Positions 1 through 9,034 of a DNA stretch of 64,000 nucleotides are shown here, in pieces. Positions within the stretch are counted from its first letter, which is position 1, and each line of letters begins with the position of its first letter. The notes beneath the pieces are model-generated. The model worked only from the letters and a program-made list of their open reading frames with translations. It had not been told where the DNA came from and searched no databases. The position numbers and the translations under genes are program-made. This DNA comes from Pseudomonas paeninsulae. Its GTDB lineage: Bacteria > Pseudomonadota > Gammaproteobacteria > Pseudomonadales > Pseudomonadaceae. The stretch spans positions 3,026,501 to 3,090,500 of the forward strand of contig NZ_CP141799.1 of the NCBI RefSeq assembly GCF_035621475.1, in the 5' to 3' direction.

Positions 1-3000
1 TCACTGTCCGGCGCCAAAACACCGCCAACGAACACCGGCACCGCATTGTGGGCGATGTCGACCAGGAACTGGTGACCGGTGCGCACGGCATCGGTCAGGT
101 CGATCGGGGCCAGCGGGTTGCCTTCCACCAGCACATCATCTGCGGTGCCGGCAATGCCGTCGGCGCCCTTCATCACCACCTGCGGGAAACCATTAGGCCC
201 CTTGATGAAATTGCCATAAGCATCGGTGGCGAGCAGTGGAATGTTGTCGACGTCGGCATCCGTCAGGTTGATGCCGAGCATGTCGCGTGCTTGCGCCTTG
301 ACCACCTTCCAGGTGGCCATGCCGCCGATCACGTTATCGTCGGCAGTGCCGAACTGGCCGTCGACACCGAGGTCGCGGTTGACAATCAGCTTACCGGTGG
401 CAACCGGCGCACCAGCGCCATTCGCCTCATAAGCGCGCAGGAACACCTGCTGCGAGGCATGCGAACCGTAGGTCTGGTTCTGGTCGACGAACGGCGAGTC
501 GGTGTTGCTGTGCTCGTGAATGTCGTCGGCAGTACCGAGGATGCCATCCGGTCCCGGCAGGTTGGTGGCCCGGGTCAACACCATAAAATTAGGTGCCCCC
601 GGAGCCGGGTTGAACAGTGGATCGTCCGGCTGCAGCGGTATGAACACCGTACCGCTGCCGCCCTTGGTCACCAGGTCCAGGCCGTGGTCGAAGAACTGGC
701 CGAAGAAGGTCATCCACTGGTTGAACGGCGCGGTGAAACCGGCGTCCGGCGTCACATTGGGGATGAAGTTGACCAGGGTGTCGTCGGCGGTACCAAAGAT
801 ACCGTCCAGGCCGGGGCTGACGACAAGCTGCGAGCCAGGATTGGCCGCCGCAGCCGCCAGCGCCGCGGGGTTGTTATTGGTCTGATCGACGATCAGGTTA
901 CTGATGGTGCGCGGCTGCGAATCCTGCACAAGGCCGCTGGTCTGGCTATACGAGGTAGGCGTTACGCCATCGCCGCCCAACGAGGGCGACAAGGGCTGCG
1001 CGTTGTTAAACACCGGATCGGTCAAGCGCGGGAACACCGTGTCGGCCGCACCGTAGCCGCTTTGCTTGGTCACCAGGTTATTGAAGGAGCCATCAACGGT
1101 GCGCAAGCCATACGGCACTTCAATGTTCGGCAGCAGGTTAAGCAGGTCTTCGCCGGCTACTTGCCGCTCCGAAATACGGATCTGATCAAGAATGAAATCG
1201 AGGTCGGCGCGAATGAAATGCACGCCGGCACCACCGCTAAAAACCTCAGTAACAATAGGCGCAGGTGCCGGCGCAGGAGTAGGTGCGTCGATAACCACCG
1301 CGCTCGGCGCCGAGAAAGCCTGCTCCAGCACGCCGTGGCCATCGGTGTAGACCGCCCTGACGCGCAGCGCGAAGCCGACCAGATCCGCTGTCACCTTGAA
1401 GGTCGGGCCCGTTACGCTGAGAAAGCCGCCACCGAAGGCCGATTTGATGTCTTCATAAATACCGCTACCCGGCACTGCCTCAAACTGCCAGACGTAGGAG
1501 ATACCTCCGCTGATCGTCCCGCCCGGATTGCCTACATTAATATTGTCGCCGTCACTGACGCCGGCAGCCGACACGCGCAACAGTTGCCCCTTGGCCGGGG
1601 TGTTGTCCACGGTATTGGTGGCGGCATCGAGGATGGTCAACTGCCCCACTGGCTCGGCGTTCAAGCCCGGAGCCAGCACCAGTGCCTGATCGTTGAACTG
1701 AATCCGTTCGATATTGCGCAGCGTATCGACGCCGTCGCCATTGATCAGGGTGTCTGCAACGGTATAGGTGCCGTTGGCATTTTGCGTAACGATGTATTCC
1801 GACATCAAGCCGGTGTACACCGCCGTATCGAACCCCCCTGATCCCGCGAGGAGCTCACGAACGATCACCAGTTGTCCGGGGTTGTAGGTGCCGTTGAGCA
1901 TCAGCGGAACCATCGGCACCATGCTGGTATAGCTGGCAATTTCGGCCCCGCTACCGTCGATATTGGCCCGCACGCTGATCCGCACACTCAGCGATTTGTC
2001 ACCGTCGATCAAGTCGTCGCCGCCACGGCCCTCGATGATGTCACTGCCATCGCCGCCCAACAGAATGTTGCCGGCGCCGAACGAGGTTTGCCCGGCACCG
2101 AGCATGCTGTCGAGGAATGCCTGCATGCCGTCGATCAGGGCGATGTTGGTCATCACGCTGCCATAGGCACCGGCGGTGGCGATAAAGGTCGCGTCGGCAT
2201 TGTCGCCAATCAAGACGTCGTTGAACTTCGAGCCCGACAGCCCTTCGATCTGTTCGAAGCGATCCAGGACAGAGCCGTTCGACGCCGGCAGCGCCGGTAC
2301 ATTGACGAAGCGGAAATTCATATCGGCAAACACGCCGGTTTTATCGCTTTGATAGGTGACCCAGTCGAAACCGGACATGCCGCCATAGCGATCCTCGCCC
2401 TGGCTGCCGACCATGATGTCGTCGCCACCCTCGCCGATGAATTCGTCGAAGCCACCACCGCCGATAAACACATCGTTGCCGATAATCTGATCACGGGCGA
2501 ACGGATCGAAGTTATCGCCGGGCGCACCGTCCTGGCTGCCGATCTCGATCCAGTCGTCGCCTTCGTTACCGGCCATCTGCCCGTTGACCTTGGCGCCGAG
2601 GATGAAGTCATTACCAGGGCCACCGAACACCTCGGAAATGTCTTCACCGGTGACGATGAAGTCATTGCCCGTCCCGCCGAAAATCAGGTTGAGGCCATTG
2701 CCGGCATGGATGACGTCGTTGCCGGCATCGCCGTGGATCACGTCGTCGCCACCGATATCGGTGATGATGTCGTCGCCGTCGCCACCAAACAGCAGGTCGT
2801 TGCCGTAGCCGCCCTCGAGGCGGTCATTGCCGGCGTCGCCATAGAGGGTGTCGTCGTCGCTGTCGCCGGCAATCAGGATGTCATCGCCGGCCGTACCGCC
2901 GAGCACCACAGTGGCGCTACCGGTGTAGTGCAGGTAATTCGAGTCAGGCCCCGGTGTGTTGGGGTTATCGCGAATCACCAACGGCATCAGCAAATTGCCG

Positions 3001-5543
3001 TTTGACGGATCGGCGCTGCCCAGCCCCGCATTGAACTGCTTGCTCTGATCGACCTCAAGGATGAAGTCCGGGGTCAGGAAGATGTTGCCCGGCAGATGCC
3101 TGGCGGTGGTATTGAGCATCACCAACTGAGCAAAGGAGTTGTTCTCCAGCTCGGTGCCGAAATTGAGCCCCGCAGTGCGCGACAGGTAATAGAAGCGGTC
3201 GCCGTTCTGCAAGGCCTCCAGCTGAGTCTCGAAGACGAAGTTGAAGGTCGAACCGAGCAACCCACCGAACGGCATCTGCTGCTCGGCCAGGCCGCCGATC
3301 CAGAAATCCACCGCATCCAGACCGGTGATGGTGACACCGCCAGGTCCGCTGACCCAAACCCCGGTGCTATTGAGGAAGTCGAGCCGATCCGCCGGCGCAC
3401 CGGCGCCGCCGAGCACGATGGCGGTGGCAGCGGCACGCTTGCCGTCGAGCGTTGTCGCCGAGGTAATGCTCGCGTGGGTGCCGTAGGCGGCGATGAAGTT
3501 GATCAAGGATTCGGGGTGTTTCATGTGCATCACGAAATCGGCCCAGCTGGTATAGGGTGTCAGCTGGCTGTCGTGGGTCATCTCGTAAAAAGTCTTGCGC
3601 GCCGCGTTCAGTGATGGGATGCCGGTGTCACGGCCGCGGGCCAGGTTAATCGCGGCCAGGTCGAGTGGCAGGCCCAGCACGTTGTTACGCAAGGCCTCGG
3701 TGACGAACTCATCGATCTCGTTACCGACCTGACGGGTCACGCCACGCACAATGGCGCCGGCAGCCTCGTCAGGAGTCGGGCCACTGTTGGCAAACTCCAG
3801 CGGGTTGAGGAAGGCCGCGATCAGGCCGATCTCGCTTGAGGCGAAGTTTGGATCGAGGCGATCGATGGTCTCAAGCAGCATCGAGTGGCCGAAGCGATAC
3901 ACCGTATGCGCGAACTCGGCAACGATCGATGGATCAACCTGGGTGTCGTAGCCATTCGGCGCGAGGAAGATATCGACTTGTGGCGAGACAGTCCGGGCAA
4001 ACTCCTCAAACACCAAGTGCTGATACTGCATTTCAGTGCCGAATTTCGCCGCCGCGAACAACCGCTCACCGTTCCACTGCAGGGCGTTTATCTCAGCTTG
4101 GGTCGTCGGCAGTGAAACCACTGGCGTCAGCAACCACTGATTGAGAAAAGCCAGGTCATTCGACTGCAGCGCCACGCTCTTGCTCACCTCGACCAGTCGA
4201 TTGTGCTCGGAGTGGAAGACGTGATGCACAGTTGTCAGGCCGATATTCTCGTTTACCCGGCCATCGCCAGCGATGTAGTGCGCGTCGAGCAATTCGTTGT
4301 CGTAGAAACCTGCGGCTACCGGCCCGCCGGCTACGCTGTCGGCATCCGGTGTAAGCATGTTGCCGGCCTGACCCACCGGCACGGCGTTGTGGGCGATGTC
4401 GATCAAAAACTGGTGACCCGTGCGCACGGCATTGGTCAGGTCGACTGGAGCCAGTGGATTGCCTTCAACCAGCGTGGTGCCGTCGTCGGCATCGCCGAGG
4501 ATGCCGTTGGCGCCAGGGGTACGCATCACTACCTGCGCATAACCGTTCGGCCCTTTGATGAAATTGCCGTATTGATCGGTGGCCAGCAGCGGCACGTTGT
4601 CGAAGTCGGCGTCGGTCAGGTTGATCCCGAGCAGGTCACGGGCTTGCGCCTTGACCACCTTCCAGGTCGCCATGCCACCGATTTCGCTATCGTCGGCAGT
4701 ACCAAACTTGCCATCGGCACCCAGGTCGCGATTGGTGATCAGCTTGCCAGTGGCCACCGGCGCACCGGAACTGTTGAGTTGATAGGCGCGCAGAAATACC
4801 TGTTGCGAGGCATGCGAGCCGTAAGTCTGGTTCTGGTCGACAAAGGGCGAAGTAGTGTTTGCCTGCTCGTGGATGTCGTCGGCAGTACCCAGGATGCCGT
4901 CCGGGCCGGGCAAATTGGTGGCCCGGGTGAGCACCATGAAGTTGGTCGGGCTACCCGGTACGTAAAGCGGGTCATCCGGCTGCAACGGTATGAATACGGT
5001 GCCACTACCGCCTTTGGTCACCAGATCGAGGCCGTGGTCGAAGAACTGGCCAAAGAAGGTCATCCACTGGTTGAACGGCGCAGTCAGACCGAAGTCCGGC
5101 TTGATGTTCGGGATAAAGAAGACATCGGTATCGTCGGGCGTGCCAAATACGCCATCCAGGCCGGGACTGACAACAGTGGTGCCCCCAGGATTACCCGCCG
5201 CGGCAGCAACCGCTGCCGGGTTATTGGCGGTCTGATCGACGATCAGGTTGCTGATGATGCGCGGCTGTGAGTCGATCACCAAACCACTGGCCTGGCTGTA
5301 GGAGGTGCCCGCCTCCGCCGGGTTGAATACTGGCGGGGTCAGGCGCGGAAAAATCGTGTCGGCGGCGCCGTAGCCGTTCTGCCCGGTCAAGAGATTGTTG
5401 TAGCTCCCGTCGATGGTGCGAAGGCCCCAGGGCACTTGTACGTTAGGCAGCAAATCGAGGAGATCACCACCAGCGGCATGCGCTTCGGAAATGAGGATCT
5501 GCTGAAGAATGAACTCAAGATCGGACTTGATGAAGGTGGCCAT
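1..5543 (-). CDS. Giant secreted two-domain animal-type haem peroxidase with RTX repeats (3' end outside window)
   Basis: The 1847 visible codons start at ATG 5543 behind GAGGTAA; the gene runs off the left edge. Residues about 2-600 form a first animal haem peroxidase domain: distal-histidine motif FGQFFDHGLD near 162, TGHQFLIDIAHNAVP near 376 and proximal YRFGHSML near 548. Residues about 875-965 and 1160-1180 carry glycine/aspartate RTX repeats such as GGDGDD and GDAGND. A second peroxidase domain begins near 1435, with its distal motif near 1612, and is cut by the edge. Both domains hold insertions such as GPDGILGTADD, GADGKFGTADD and GLDGIFGTADD. These fit the PERCAL calcium motif described for P. 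putida PepA (PP_2561), a two-domain peroxidase. There is no N-terminal signal peptide, so type I export is expected; the 16.3-20.8 kb exporter is the likely partner. Large plus-strand ORFs here are antisense shadows. Confidence 0.95.
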   Translation of the reverse strand, partial: MATFIKSDLEFILQQILISEAHAAGGDLLDLLPNVQVPWGLRTIDGSYNNLLTGQNGYGAADTIFPRLTPPVFNPAEAGTSYSQASGLVIDSQPRIISNLIVDQTANNPAAVAAAAGNPGGTTVVSPGLDGVFGTPDDTDVFFIPNIKPDFGLTAPFNQWMTFFGQFFDHGLDLVTKGGSGTVFIPLQPDDPLYVPGSPTNFMVLTRATNLPGPDGILGTADDIHEQANTTSPFVDQNQTYGSHASQQVFLRAYQLNSSGAPVATGKLITNRDLGADGKFGTADDSEIGGMATWKVVKAQARDLLGINLTDADFDNVPLLATDQYGNFIKGPNGYAQVVMRTPGANGILGDADDGTTLVEGNPLAPVDLTNAVRTGHQFLIDIAHNAVPVGQAGNMLTPDADSVAGGPVAAGFYDNELLDAHYIAGDGRVNENIGLTTVHHVFHSEHNRLVEVSKSVALQSNDLAFLNQWLLTPVVSLPTTQAEINALQWNGERLFAAAKFGTEMQYQHLVFEEFARTVSPQVDIFLAPNGYDTQVDPSIVAEFAHTVYRFGHSMLLETIDRLDPNFASSEIGLIAAFLNPLEFANSGPTPDEAAGAIVRGVTRQVGNEIDEFVTEALRNNVLGLPLDLAAINLARGRDTGIPSLNAARKTFYEMTHDSQLTPYTSWADFVMHMKHPESLINFIAAYGTHASITSATTLDGKRAAATAIVLGGAGAPADRLDFLNSTGVWVSGPGGVTITGLDAVDFWIGGLAEQQMPFGGLLGSTFNFVFETQLEALQNGDRFYYLSRTAGLNFGTELENNSFAQLVMLNTTARHLPGNIFLTPDFILEVDQSKQFNAGLGSADPSNGNLLMPLVIRDNPNTPGPDSNYLHYTGSATVVLGGTAGDDILIAGDSDDDTLYGDAGNDRLEGGYGNDLLFGGDGDDIITDIGGDDVIHGDAGNDVIHAGNGLNLIFGGTGNDFIVTGEDISEVFGGPGNDFILGAKVNGQMAGNEGDDWIEIGSQDGAPGDNFDPFARDQIIGNDVFIGGGGFDEFIGEGGDDIMVGSQGEDRYGGMSGFDWVTYQSDKTGVFADMNFRFVNVPALPASNGSVLDRFEQIEGLSGSKFNDVLIGDNADATFIATAGAYGSVMTNIALIDGMQAFLDSMLGAGQTSFGAGNILLGGDGSDIIEGRGGDDLIDGDKSLSVRISVRANIDGSGAEIASYTSMVPMVPLMLNGTYNPGQLVIVRELLAGSGGFDTAVYTGLMSEYIVTQNANGTYTVADTLINGDGVDTLRNIERIQFNDQALVLAPGLNAEPVGQLTILDAATNTVDNTPAKGQLLRVSAAGVSDGDNINVGNPGGTISGGISYVWQFEAVPGSGIYEDIKSAFGGGFLSVTGPTFKVTADLVGFALRVRAVYTDGHGVLEQAFSAPSAVVIDAPTPAPAPAPIVTEVFSGGAGVHFIRADLDFILDQIRISERQVAGEDLLNLLPNIEVPYGLRTVDGSFNNLVTKQSGYGAADTVFPRLTDPVFNNAQPLSPSLGGDGVTPTSYSQTSGLVQDSQPRTISNLIVDQTNNNPAALAAAAANPGSQLVVSPGLDGIFGTADDTLVNFIPNVTPDAGFTAPFNQWMTFFGQFFDHGLDLVTKGGSGTVFIPLQPDDPLFNPAPGAPNFMVLTRATNLPGPDGILGTADDIHEHSNTDSPFVDQNQTYGSHASQQVFLRAYEANGAGAPVATGKLIVNRDLGVDGQFGTADDNVIGGMATWKVVKAQARDMLGINLTDADVDNIPLLATDAYGNFIKGPNGFPQVVMKGADGIAGTADDVLVEGNPLAPIDLTDAVRTGHQFLVDIAHNAVPVFVGGVLAPDS

Positions 5544-5729
5544 GGCTGTTACCTCAATGCTCAAAGCGCGGAAGCGCAAAAACAGAAAGCCACGGACGTG
5601 CATCGACCTCGCAAAGGCGTGGCTCAGCGTTGCAATTCAGAAAATGGCTAATGCCAGGGATAGGACCAAACGCTCTCTACACCGATAGCCTGTGCTGATC
5701 AGCGCCCAACATGATTTGGCTTTATCCCA

Positions 5730-5757
5730 TCAACGCCGAAACAAGGCTCGGCGTTGA
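5730..5757 (-). other. 10-bp perfect hairpin in the peroxidase leader
   Basis: TCAACGCCGA and TCGGCGTTGA form a perfect 10-bp stem with an 8-nt loop. On the minus strand it begins 3 nt after the stop of the small leader ORF at 5761. No U-tract follows, so it is not a standard intrinsic terminator. It may be a leader structure, or a processing or pausing site. The stem is seen; the role is inferred. Confidence 0.5.
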
Positions 5758-5760
5758 GCC

Positions 5761-5850
5761 TCAGGCATAGGGTGGTCCACGGAGTTGTGGATCGAAGAAA
5801 TGCCCTAGCAATGAAAGCTGTGCTTTCAGGTGACGCGAAACACTGTTCAT
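5761..5850 (-). CDS. Possible 29-residue leader ORF upstream of the peroxidase
   Basis: ATG at 5850 follows GGAAGAG with 9 nt spacing and opens a 29-codon frame beginning MNSVSRHLKAQLSLLGHFF, ending at TGA 5761. It lies between the candidate promoter at 5936-5964 and the peroxidase start at 5543, and is followed at once by a 10-bp hairpin. No family is recognised. It could be a translated leader that tunes expression of the very long gene, or a chance frame. The ribosome binding site and position are the only support. Confidence 0.3.
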   Translation of the reverse strand: MNSVSRHLKAQLSLLGHFFDPQLRGPPYA

Positions 5851-5935
5851 AGTGTGTCTCTTCCGTCGGTGGCTGGCATAAGCCACTGCGCCCTCTCCTG
5901 CGCAATATGCTTCGTCAGCAATCACTCACGCCTAG

Positions 5936-5964
5936 ACTAAAGTCCGGGAAGTGGACCATGTCAA
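5936..5964 (-). promoter_or_regulatory. Candidate promoter of the peroxidase gene
   Basis: On the minus strand a perfect TTGACA (5964-5959) is followed after exactly 17 bp by TTTAGT (5941-5936). Upstream lies an AT-rich stretch (5965-6140) that could act as an UP element. Initiation would fall near 5929, giving an untranslated leader of about 385 nt. No start-site data are available; the -10 matches the sigma-70 consensus at only 4 of 6 positions. Confidence 0.45.
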
Positions 5965-6065
5965 TATATCGCCAATAAATATTTTCTTACCAATGCGATA
6001 TCGCAAGCGACTGATTTATATCACGAATATTAAAAAACAAATTGCTAGCAAAAAATAACAAACTT

Positions 6066-6135
6066 TTCACATTTAACTAACGAATTTTTCACAACTCACT
6101 AACTAACTCTTCACATTTAATCAGCTAGATGTGAA
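6066..6135. promoter_or_regulatory. 22-bp-phased TTCACA array ending in an inverted TGTGAA
   Basis: TTCACA occurs at 6066, 6088 and 6110, exactly 22 bp (two helical turns) apart. An inverted copy, TGTGAA, sits at 6130-6135. The first two units also share ACTAAC at the same internal offset. The array lies about 100-170 bp upstream of the candidate -35 of the peroxidase promoter, in AT-rich DNA. This arrangement is typical of a site bound cooperatively on one face of the helix. The binding protein is unknown. Confidence 0.55.
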
Positions 6136-6561
6136 ATTTTCCTGCTGTGGTGCCTCACTTAGTTACACTCCGCTTCCGCGGCCGCCCTGGTTTATGGCTT
6201 ATGGCTTATGTTGAAGTCCACTATTTAGCTTTACCGATTCGACGCATATGCCATCCAGGCGTTATGCAACCTGATAATCAGCAGAATCAGCAGTAAATAG
6301 GAAGAACACATCTGGCTGACGGCGCCATTGCTACTGACAGGCCAGCGGGTACGCACTAGGGAAGTGTGTGAGGAGAGGTGCGCGGCCACCGTACTAGGGA
6401 CCACCAGCTCATAGAAGGAGGGCACTGCAGATCTTTGCCGACAGCTCAGCGCGTTAGCAAAGGGGCATCAGAAGCGGAAATATCGATAGCTAACCAGGGA
6501 AAGACCGAGAACATCAGCACATTGAGCCCACTTCAGTGGGTTCAGCACCTTGCAAGCGACT
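6136..6561. other. Intergenic, no supported gene
   Basis: The only frames here (for example a 64-codon minus frame at 6231-6425) have no recognisable domain and no convincing ribosome binding site. A GC-rich hairpin at 6523-6544 (arms TGAGCCCACT and AGTGGGTTCA, one G-T pair) follows the ihfB stop on the minus strand and may be its terminator, though no U-tract is present. Confidence 0.5.
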
Positions 6562-6846
6562 CTACTCGTCCTCGTTGACCCGATCGCGCAGCTCCTTACC
6601 CGGCTTGAAATGCGGCACGAACTTGCCATCCAGTGGTACCGACTGGCCGGTTTTTGGGTTACGGCCCACGCGAGGGGCGCGGTAGTGCAGCGAGAAACTG
6701 CCAAAGCCGCGAATTTCAATGCGGTCCCCCGTAGCCAATGCCTGGGACATCTGCTCCAGCATGGTCTTGATGGCCAGCTCGACATCTTTGTTTGAGAGCT
6801 GCCCCTGATGGGTGACGATCCTTTCGATCAACTCCGACTTGGTCAT
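6562..6846 (-). CDS. ihfB: Integration host factor beta subunit
   Basis: This 94-residue protein matches IhfB over its whole length: the start [10 protein letters not shown], the [17 protein letters not shown] core and the DNA-binding arm [12 protein letters not shown], then [19 protein letters not shown] binds and sharply bends DNA as an alpha/beta heterodimer, assisting promoters and recombination. The start at ATG 6846 follows AAGGGAAAACC. In most gammaproteobacteria ihfB lies directly after rpsA; here no rpsA is present within at least 500 bp, and the neighbours are the peroxidase and a sensor kinase. It may be a second copy or a relocated single copy. Family assignment is firm; copy number cannot be judged from this window. 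Confidence 0.95.
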   Translation of the reverse strand: MTKSELIERIVTHQGQLSNKDVELAIKTMLEQMSQALATGDRIEIRGFGSFSLHYRAPRVGRNPKTGQSVPLDGKFVPHFKPGKELRDRVNEDE

Positions 6847-7363
6847 GGTTTTCCCTTCTTTTTCAAGCGGCTAGATCACTCGATAGACTTGTTTTAGCAT
6901 GCTGATCAGCATTTGAACAGCCCATAAAACAATGGATTTCGGCTGAGTGACTCGGCGCCCCTCCACCCACGCGTGAGCAGATTGATCTGGCGTCGCCGCC
7001 TGCTGCAGGAGCACCGCCAGGTCACTCCTGCATGAATCAAGCAGGTTGACCCGGCAAATGGCCGCCATCCCTCCCCCTGATCGGTGCGACGCAGCCGCTA
7101 TTGATGGCTAGTGAGGAGCCAAAAGCCGCGCCACGCGGACTCCCTTGCCTGCGCAAATTCTGTGGCTGAACTAGTCTTAAGGATCAAGGCGTGTATGCGG
7201 ATCTCTGGTTGGCCCCAGACACGGACGGTGCGGCATCAGCGCAGGCGCGAATCGTGTCAGGTGTGCTCCAGTAGCCTGGGCAATCGTGTGTCTGGCGGCA
7301 GATCAAGCGATCAAGCGCCTGTGTCTGGTTGCGCTAATGCAAGAGCATTCAGGAGCCGTGTGG
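6847..7363. other. Divergent intergenic region between ihfB and the sensor kinase
   Basis: 517 bp separate the ihfB start from the kinase start and must hold both promoters. ORFs crossing it are short and lack family signatures. I see no rpsA remnant and no clear repeat. Confidence 0.5.
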
Positions 7364-8914
7364 ATGTCCATCGAGGAGAATATCGCATCCCCATCTCAGG
7401 CCTTACCACCAAAGGCCAGCCAGGGCGTATCCGGATCGAGTTCGGCGCCTACGTTGAATTCGCGCCTGCCGGGGTGGCAAAGGGTATGCGCAGCACTGCG
7501 CCGCTTGAGTCGCTCGAGTCAATTCGTCATTGCCGCGTCGATCATTCTGGGGTTGACCATGACCTTCGTCGGCAACCTCGTCAGTAAGACCATCGAACGC
7601 TCGGCAGTGCAGGCGGCAGCAGATACTGGCGCCTTGTACATGACCACCTTCCTCGAGCCCTATGTACAGGATCTGACAACGACCAGCAGCCTTTCCGTGC
7701 AGACGGCTCAAGCCATTGACCACCTGATGACCAGCCCCACGCTGAGCGCTCATGTGATCTCGGTGAAAATCTGGAGCCCGGACGGCACAATTCTTTACAG
7801 CACCAACAAGGACCTGGTGAACAAGTCGTTTTCGACAACGGAGATCGCCCTGGCATTACAGGGAAAAACGGTAACGGAATGGGGCGAGCTGAACGAAGAA
7901 GAAAATAGCTATGAACGCAGTCTGGGCATTCCTCTCTATGAGATTTATGCCCCACTGCGCGAGTTCGGCACGGGCCGAATCATTGCCGTTGGCGAGTTCT
8001 ACGAACTGGCGGAAGTGCTTGAGCAAGAAATAAATCAGGTCCGTCGGGAAGTGTGGGTCATCGTTGGCACCGCTACCGTCTCGATGTTGTTGCTACTGTT
8101 CGCCATCGTGCACCGTGGCGAACGGATCATCGTACGGCAACAGCAGGCGCTCAGCGAACACATGCATGAACAGGCCCTGCTGCATGCAAAGAATATCGGC
8201 CTGCAGCGTAAAATCACCACCGCAAACCAGGCATTCTCGCGCATCAACGAACTCACCTTGCGCCGTATCGGCGCAGACCTACATGACGGACCCGCCCAGT
8301 TGCTGACCCTGATCCTGGTCAGGGTCGATGAGCTCAACACCGTGCAAGGGCGCAACAACAAGAACGGAGCCCAACCGGAAGGAGATGCACTTGAGACAAT
8401 AAGAAATGCCGCTCAGGACGCACTTCGAGAGGTTCGCGAAATTTCCCGTGGCTTGGCCCTGCCAGAAATCAACGGTATGAGCTTGCGCCAGGAGCTGGAG
8501 CTCGTGGTACAGCGACATCGACAGCGAACCGAAACCGAGGTCGATCTCACCTGCATAGCGCTGCCAGAAAACGTGCCGGCACCGCACAAGGTCTGTATCT
8601 ATCGTTTTATCCAGGAAGCGTTGAACAATTCCTATCGTCATGCCGACGCCAAGGGCCAGGCCGTCCTCGTGTCCTATGCCCGGGGGCTGCTGACCATCCA
8701 AGTGACCGATACCGGGGACGGCATGGAGAGCGACAGACTGATGGCCACAAGTGAAGGCAGGACGCGTCTGGGCTTGGCCGGTATGCGCTACCGCGTAGAG
8801 TCGCTGGGAGGGAAGTTCCACATCCAATCCATGCCCGGCGCTGGCACCGGGGTATGCGCGCAATTCAAGCTGGGCTACCGAAACAAGCGTCCCTCTGAGG
8901 CGACTAGCGTCTAG
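7364..8914 (+). CDS. NarX/DegS-type membrane sensor histidine kinase
   Basis: The 516-residue protein starts at ATG 7364 behind AGGAG (7351-7355, 8-nt spacing); an upstream in-frame ATG at 7286 has no comparable site. A cytoplasmic N-terminus of about 50 residues precedes TM1 (about 53-74). An extracytoplasmic sensor region of about 155 residues follows, then TM2 (about 229-249) and a coiled linker. The HisKA_3 phosphoacceptor motif LHDGPAQLL has His307. The HATPase has an N-box (EALNNSYRHA) and G-boxes (DTGDGM, GLAGMRYRV). The cognate regulator is very likely the NarL-type protein converging on it at 9035-9748. No known ligand domain is evident in the sensor region. Its place beside an RpoS paralog and the peroxidase suggests local control of that block, which is inference. 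Confidence 0.9.
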   Translation: MSIEENIASPSQALPPKASQGVSGSSSAPTLNSRLPGWQRVCAALRRLSRSSQFVIAASIILGLTMTFVGNLVSKTIERSAVQAAADTGALYMTTFLEPYVQDLTTTSSLSVQTAQAIDHLMTSPTLSAHVISVKIWSPDGTILYSTNKDLVNKSFSTTEIALALQGKTVTEWGELNEEENSYERSLGIPLYEIYAPLREFGTGRIIAVGEFYELAEVLEQEINQVRREVWVIVGTATVSMLLLLFAIVHRGERIIVRQQQALSEHMHEQALLHAKNIGLQRKITTANQAFSRINELTLRRIGADLHDGPAQLLTLILVRVDELNTVQGRNNKNGAQPEGDALETIRNAAQDALREVREISRGLALPEINGMSLRQELELVVQRHRQRTETEVDLTCIALPENVPAPHKVCIYRFIQEALNNSYRHADAKGQAVLVSYARGLLTIQVTDTGDGMESDRLMATSEGRTRLGLAGMRYRVESLGGKFHIQSMPGAGTGVCAQFKLGYRNKRPSEATSV

Positions 8915-9034
8915 GCGCCTGTCCGAGAATACCAAGCTTGTCGCTTGAGCCGCTCCGCGCCAACTGAGCCACACGAAGCCCAACAGATTAATGGGGAATC
9001 AATGGCTACTCTTCCGACAACCGGCTAGTGGCAC

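Noticed and set aside
48..5270. Large plus-strand frames (48-1841, 1872-3005, 4203-5270)
   Set aside because: They lie antisense to the peroxidase gene, whose minus frame is open throughout and has clear family motifs; the plus frames have repetitive compositions and none.
6066..6135. The 22-bp periodic array as a small CRISPR
   Set aside because: Only the hexamer and part of one unit are conserved, units abut without spacers, and no cas gene is present.
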